64,000 nucleotides of DNA from Dyadobacter fanqingshengii (GTDB lineage Bacteria > Bacteroidota > Bacteroidia > Cytophagales > Spirosomataceae). The stretch spans positions 2,170,001 to 2,234,000 of the forward strand of contig NZ_CP098806.1 in the NCBI RefSeq assembly GCF_023822005.2, written 5' to 3'. This document shows positions 61,577-64,000 of the stretch, piece by piece (the first letter of the stretch is position 1; each line of letters opens with the position of its first letter). Both the position numbers and the translations under genes were made by a program. The notes beneath the pieces were generated by a model, which did no database searches, was not told where the DNA came from, and worked only from the letters and a program-made list of their open reading frames with translations.

Positions 61577-62512
61577 ATGAAATTACCTATACTCCTGCTA
61601 CTAATTATTCTTCAATCTTCGGCAAAACAAGTCTTCGCTCAAAAACAAATTGCCATCACCATTGACGACTTGCCAACTGTTAGCAGGATCATGAATACCG
61701 ATGCCTTGAGAGCGGAATTGACAGATCAGCTGTTAAGTCATTTGAAACAATACCAAGTCCAGGCAACGGGGTATGTCATCGGGGAGAAACTTGTCAAAGA
61801 CGGAAAAGTTATTCCTGCCCAATACGGTTTGCTAAGGAAATGGCTCAAAGCTGGCCATTCACTCGGTAACCATACTTTTGGACATTTAGGCATCAACGAT
61901 ATTTCGGCAGGCGCCTATGAAGCGGATGTGCTCGGTGCCGATACACTGCTTCGACGTTTTCTCCATAGAGAAGGCGCTGAACTCAAATATTTCCGACACC
62001 CTTATCTCCATAGAGGAAATACGGCTGCGAAACGAGATTCTCTGGAAATGATACTCGCCAAACACAAATACATTCAGGCACCGGTAACGGTCGATAATGA
62101 CGAATATCTTTTTGCTGCTGCCTTTGACAAGGCGATTGGCAGCAGAAACGAGCCTCTCGCCGATTCGATATCAAAGACATATGTCAACTATATGATGGAT
62201 TATGTCCATTACTACGAATCACAGGCCGACTCACTGTTCGACCGGCCGATTCCGCACATTCTGCTAATACACGCCAACCTGCTCAATAGCAAAGCCCTTG
62301 GCTTGTTTCTTTCCAGACTAAAAGAGGATGGCTATCAATTTGTCACGCTTCAAAAAGCGCTGGAAGATCCTTGTTACCTCACGGAGGATCAATATATCGG
62401 AAAGAAAGGTATCTCCTGGATCCACCGCTGGGCAATTACCAAAGGTAAGAAAGGGGCATTTTTCAAAGGCGAGCCGGAAGTTCCGAAATTCATCTCCGAT
62501 CTGACGCAATAG
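61577..62512 (+). CDS. Secreted polysaccharide deacetylase (NodB-type)
   Basis: Start at 61577 (MKLPILLLLIILQSS), chosen because the signal peptide begins here; the longer frame from 61445 is unsupported. About 311 residues. NodB motifs: IAITIDDLPTV (motif 1 Asp pair), SLGNHTFGHLG (motif 2, metal His pair) and FRHPYLHRGN (motif 3, Arg). Later HILLIHANLL supplies the catalytic His. It removes N- or O-acetyl groups from a polysaccharide in the periplasm or at the surface. The gene stands alone next to a conjugative-element remnant. Confidence 0.9.
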   Translation: MKLPILLLLIILQSSAKQVFAQKQIAITIDDLPTVSRIMNTDALRAELTDQLLSHLKQYQVQATGYVIGEKLVKDGKVIPAQYGLLRKWLKAGHSLGNHTFGHLGINDISAGAYEADVLGADTLLRRFLHREGAELKYFRHPYLHRGNTAAKRDSLEMILAKHKYIQAPVTVDNDEYLFAAAFDKAIGSRNEPLADSISKTYVNYMMDYVHYYESQADSLFDRPIPHILLIHANLLNSKALGLFLSRLKEDGYQFVTLQKALEDPCYLTEDQYIGKKGISWIHRWAITKGKKGAFFKGEPEVPKFISDLTQ

Positions 62513-62550
62513 GAATTTGTAGACACAAGCTCGCTGGTAGAATGCCTCCA

Positions 62551-63775
62551 TCATAAATCCTTGATTTGCTCAGTCAGTCTGATCATTATGGCAATCAGCA
62601 AGGATTTATCTCGTTCCTCAACCCAGTAGCTTTTCACCCTGAAACTACTATGCGAGGTGTCTGCGCGATGTGGCGTAGAAAGATCTTGAATACCTATTGT
62701 TGTTGCGACCTTGTTGGACCTGGCAGTTGCTATAAGCGTATCCATATTTCAGGTACATAGTGGGAAACTCGTCAAAAATCAAGCTGCTTCTTAATTTGTT
62801 TGGTTGGTTCACTAGCTTAACCAATCGGGTAAAATACAGGGAAAGGACGGCCCCGTAAATCTGTATTTTCTGCGGATTATTACCCATACAGACGATTTTT
62901 GGCGCATTGGGATGATTGATATCCACAGTAAAATCATTCCCTGATAATACGTAATACAGCTGGGGCGAAGCAAGACGAGCGAGCGCAATTTTTGTAGAAC
63001 CGATCTGGCCTTCGAGCTGTTGCATTGCTTCGTTTTGGTATGCGGTAATGAAGGGATTTATCAGCACTTCAATCTTACTATCCGCGCGTAGAATCGTAAA
63101 AAAGCGGTCATAATCTAATTGCATTAGCTCTATGACGTGCGGCAACGAACAGAACTCACCATCCCTATACCGGCACAAAAACCAGATAACCGCTGTCATA
63201 AAGTTGATAGACGATTCAACAAAAAAATCGCCTTGCCGTTTGATCCATTCCCTGTTTAGTCCCATCAAAATAGTGCGTGCAGACTCCACTGCATCGGTAA
63301 TGTCAAGCATACTCTCAGGATTCAATGGATTGCATCTATGGCTACGCGATAGGTCATCAAAATTGATTGTGTAAAAAGCTGGCTCGATTGAATAATTGGC
63401 CTTATTCCTTAGCCAGGCATTGTACGCAAGCAAAGTCAGATCACTATATTCGAAGTCATACACGAACATCGAAAAACCCTTTTCAATGTGCTGAGCAATC
63501 ACATGCCGAAAGACAAAAAATGTCTTTCCAGATCCCGGAGATCCGCTCACCAATACTCCTCGAAAAGGATTAATGATGTTGATCCAGCTCAGGCGCGTTT
63601 TAAATGAGTGCTACAATCTCTTGGTTTTAATGAACGAAGAGAATAGCCCGGCGGCAAAAATCTTATCCAAAATCCGGTCTGAAATTAAAGATGTCAGGTG
63701 CCAATTTTGGAATGCCTGATAACAGAAATAGTAAAAATGTAATGCGAGGACCAGTATGCTGATCAAGCGGGTCAT
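62551..63775 (-). pseudogene. Conjugation coupling protein (MobC/TraG/VirD4 type), decayed
   Basis: Starts at 63775 with MTRLISILVLALHFYYFCYQ and GLFSSFIKTKRL, the N-terminal membrane part, then an in-frame TAG. After loss of about 130 residues it resumes with INIINPFRGVLVSGSPGSGKT (Walker A) and runs open from 63553. Seen: MFVYDFEYSDLTL, HRCNPLNPESM, GQIGSTKIALARLASPQLYY, SSLIFDEFPTMYL (Walker B). A further frameshift near 62745 moves to LIATARSNKVATTIGIQDLS, after which similarity is lost. This is the ATPase that feeds DNA to the conjugation channel, here no longer functional. Confidence 0.85.
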
Positions 63776-63836
63776 ATCATTATTTTGCGAAGGCTTACGT
63801 CGTTTTCACCGGTGTTCGATGCCATAATAAACAGGT

Positions 63837-64000
63837 TTAAAGTGATTGAGAGAACCCTTTTTTCTTTTTACGTTTGTTTCCACGAAGGTCTGCTGGTGTA
63901 AAACCATCTTGTTTGACAGGGTCAAATAGTGAATCCTCACCATTGGCAAGTCTTGCCTCATTACTCTGCTCAGGAATTGCGAGCAAATAGCTTTTTGATG
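63837..64000 (-). CDS. Relaxase/mobilization protein, C-terminus (continues beyond window)
   Basis: The minus strand is open to the window edge and ends SKSYLLAIPEQSNEARLANG, FDPVKQDGFTPADLRGNKRK, KKKKGFSQSL-stop (63837-63839). A basic KKKKGF tail is typical of Bacteroidota MobB-like relaxases. It directly precedes the coupling protein, the usual mobB-mobC order of conjugative elements. It is only a fragment here, so whether the gene is intact cannot be told. Confidence 0.6.
   Translation of the reverse strand, partial: SKSYLLAIPEQSNEARLANGEDSLFDPVKQDGFTPADLRGNKRKKKKGFSQSL

Noticed and set aside
1..64000. CRISPR array search
   Set aside because: No set of regularly spaced direct repeats was seen; the tandem repeat at 34661 has only two units without spacers and no cas gene is present.

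Overview
The window looks like the chromosome of a Bacteroidota bacterium of the Cytophagales type, probably Dyadobacter or a close relative. The genus is inferred. It rests on a RagB/SusD lipoprotein, a PadR plus prefix-domain FtsX permease pair, DUF4369-TlpA thioredoxins, a DUF2490 protein, and TAnnTTTG-type promoter sequences. The density of broken genes is unusually high.

0-8 kb: the 3' part of a SusD gene, a PadR/ABC permease locus, an esterase, a VOC protein, a methyltransferase stump, an AlkD-like DNA repair protein and a truncated PhnB-like gene. At 7.92-8.00 kb lies the 3' end of a tmRNA gene (ssrA) with its terminator but without its body, which is the signature of an integration site.

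8-17 kb: a low-GC graveyard of mobile DNA. It holds two decayed copies of a relaxase tail, two copies of an orphan exported protein (one cut by a Tn3 transposase fragment), a possible toxin end plus lipoprotein, and three copies of a stem-loop repeat. Two intact TlpA-like thioredoxin proteins and a CAP protein lie within it.

17-23 kb: redox and detoxification genes of one type (HD hydrolase, carboxymuconolactone decarboxylase, SDRs, AraC regulator) present as two partly degraded copies.

24-33 kb: a minus-strand nitrosative-stress or microaerobic operon. Genes run from a C-family haem-copper oxidase or NO reductase-like subunit and its cytochrome c partner, through two small membrane proteins, a group III truncated haemoglobin, a half-size hemerythrin and DUF488, to a dihaem peroxidase. 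It is headed by an Rrf2 regulator with three cysteines (NsrR-like). A broken flavohaemoprotein lies nearby and a gutted glutamate dehydrogenase next to it.

33-53 kb: a four-helix-bundle sensor, SDR and M20 hydrolase, P-type Ca2+ ATPase, FMN reductase, a two-gene exported module, a GH79-like glycosidase, a DUF417 protein, a complete RND efflux operon (adaptor-pump-outer membrane factor), a DOPA dioxygenase-like protein, a broken NADPH reductase and a Crp/Fnr regulator.

53-64 kb: MFS exporter, Ca2+/H+ antiporter, universal stress protein, a gutted terC, a DUF932-like protein, two GreA/GreB-like proteins around a DedA protein, DUF4833 and a polysaccharide deacetylase. At the right edge are the remains of a conjugative element (MobC/TraG coupling protein with frameshift and internal loss, and a relaxase C-terminus).

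Three genes (gdhA, terC, mobC/traG) keep both ends but have lost their middles. Several others are broken by single-base changes in A-runs, so some frameshifts could be sequencing errors. No database search was run; family names come from recognised motifs.
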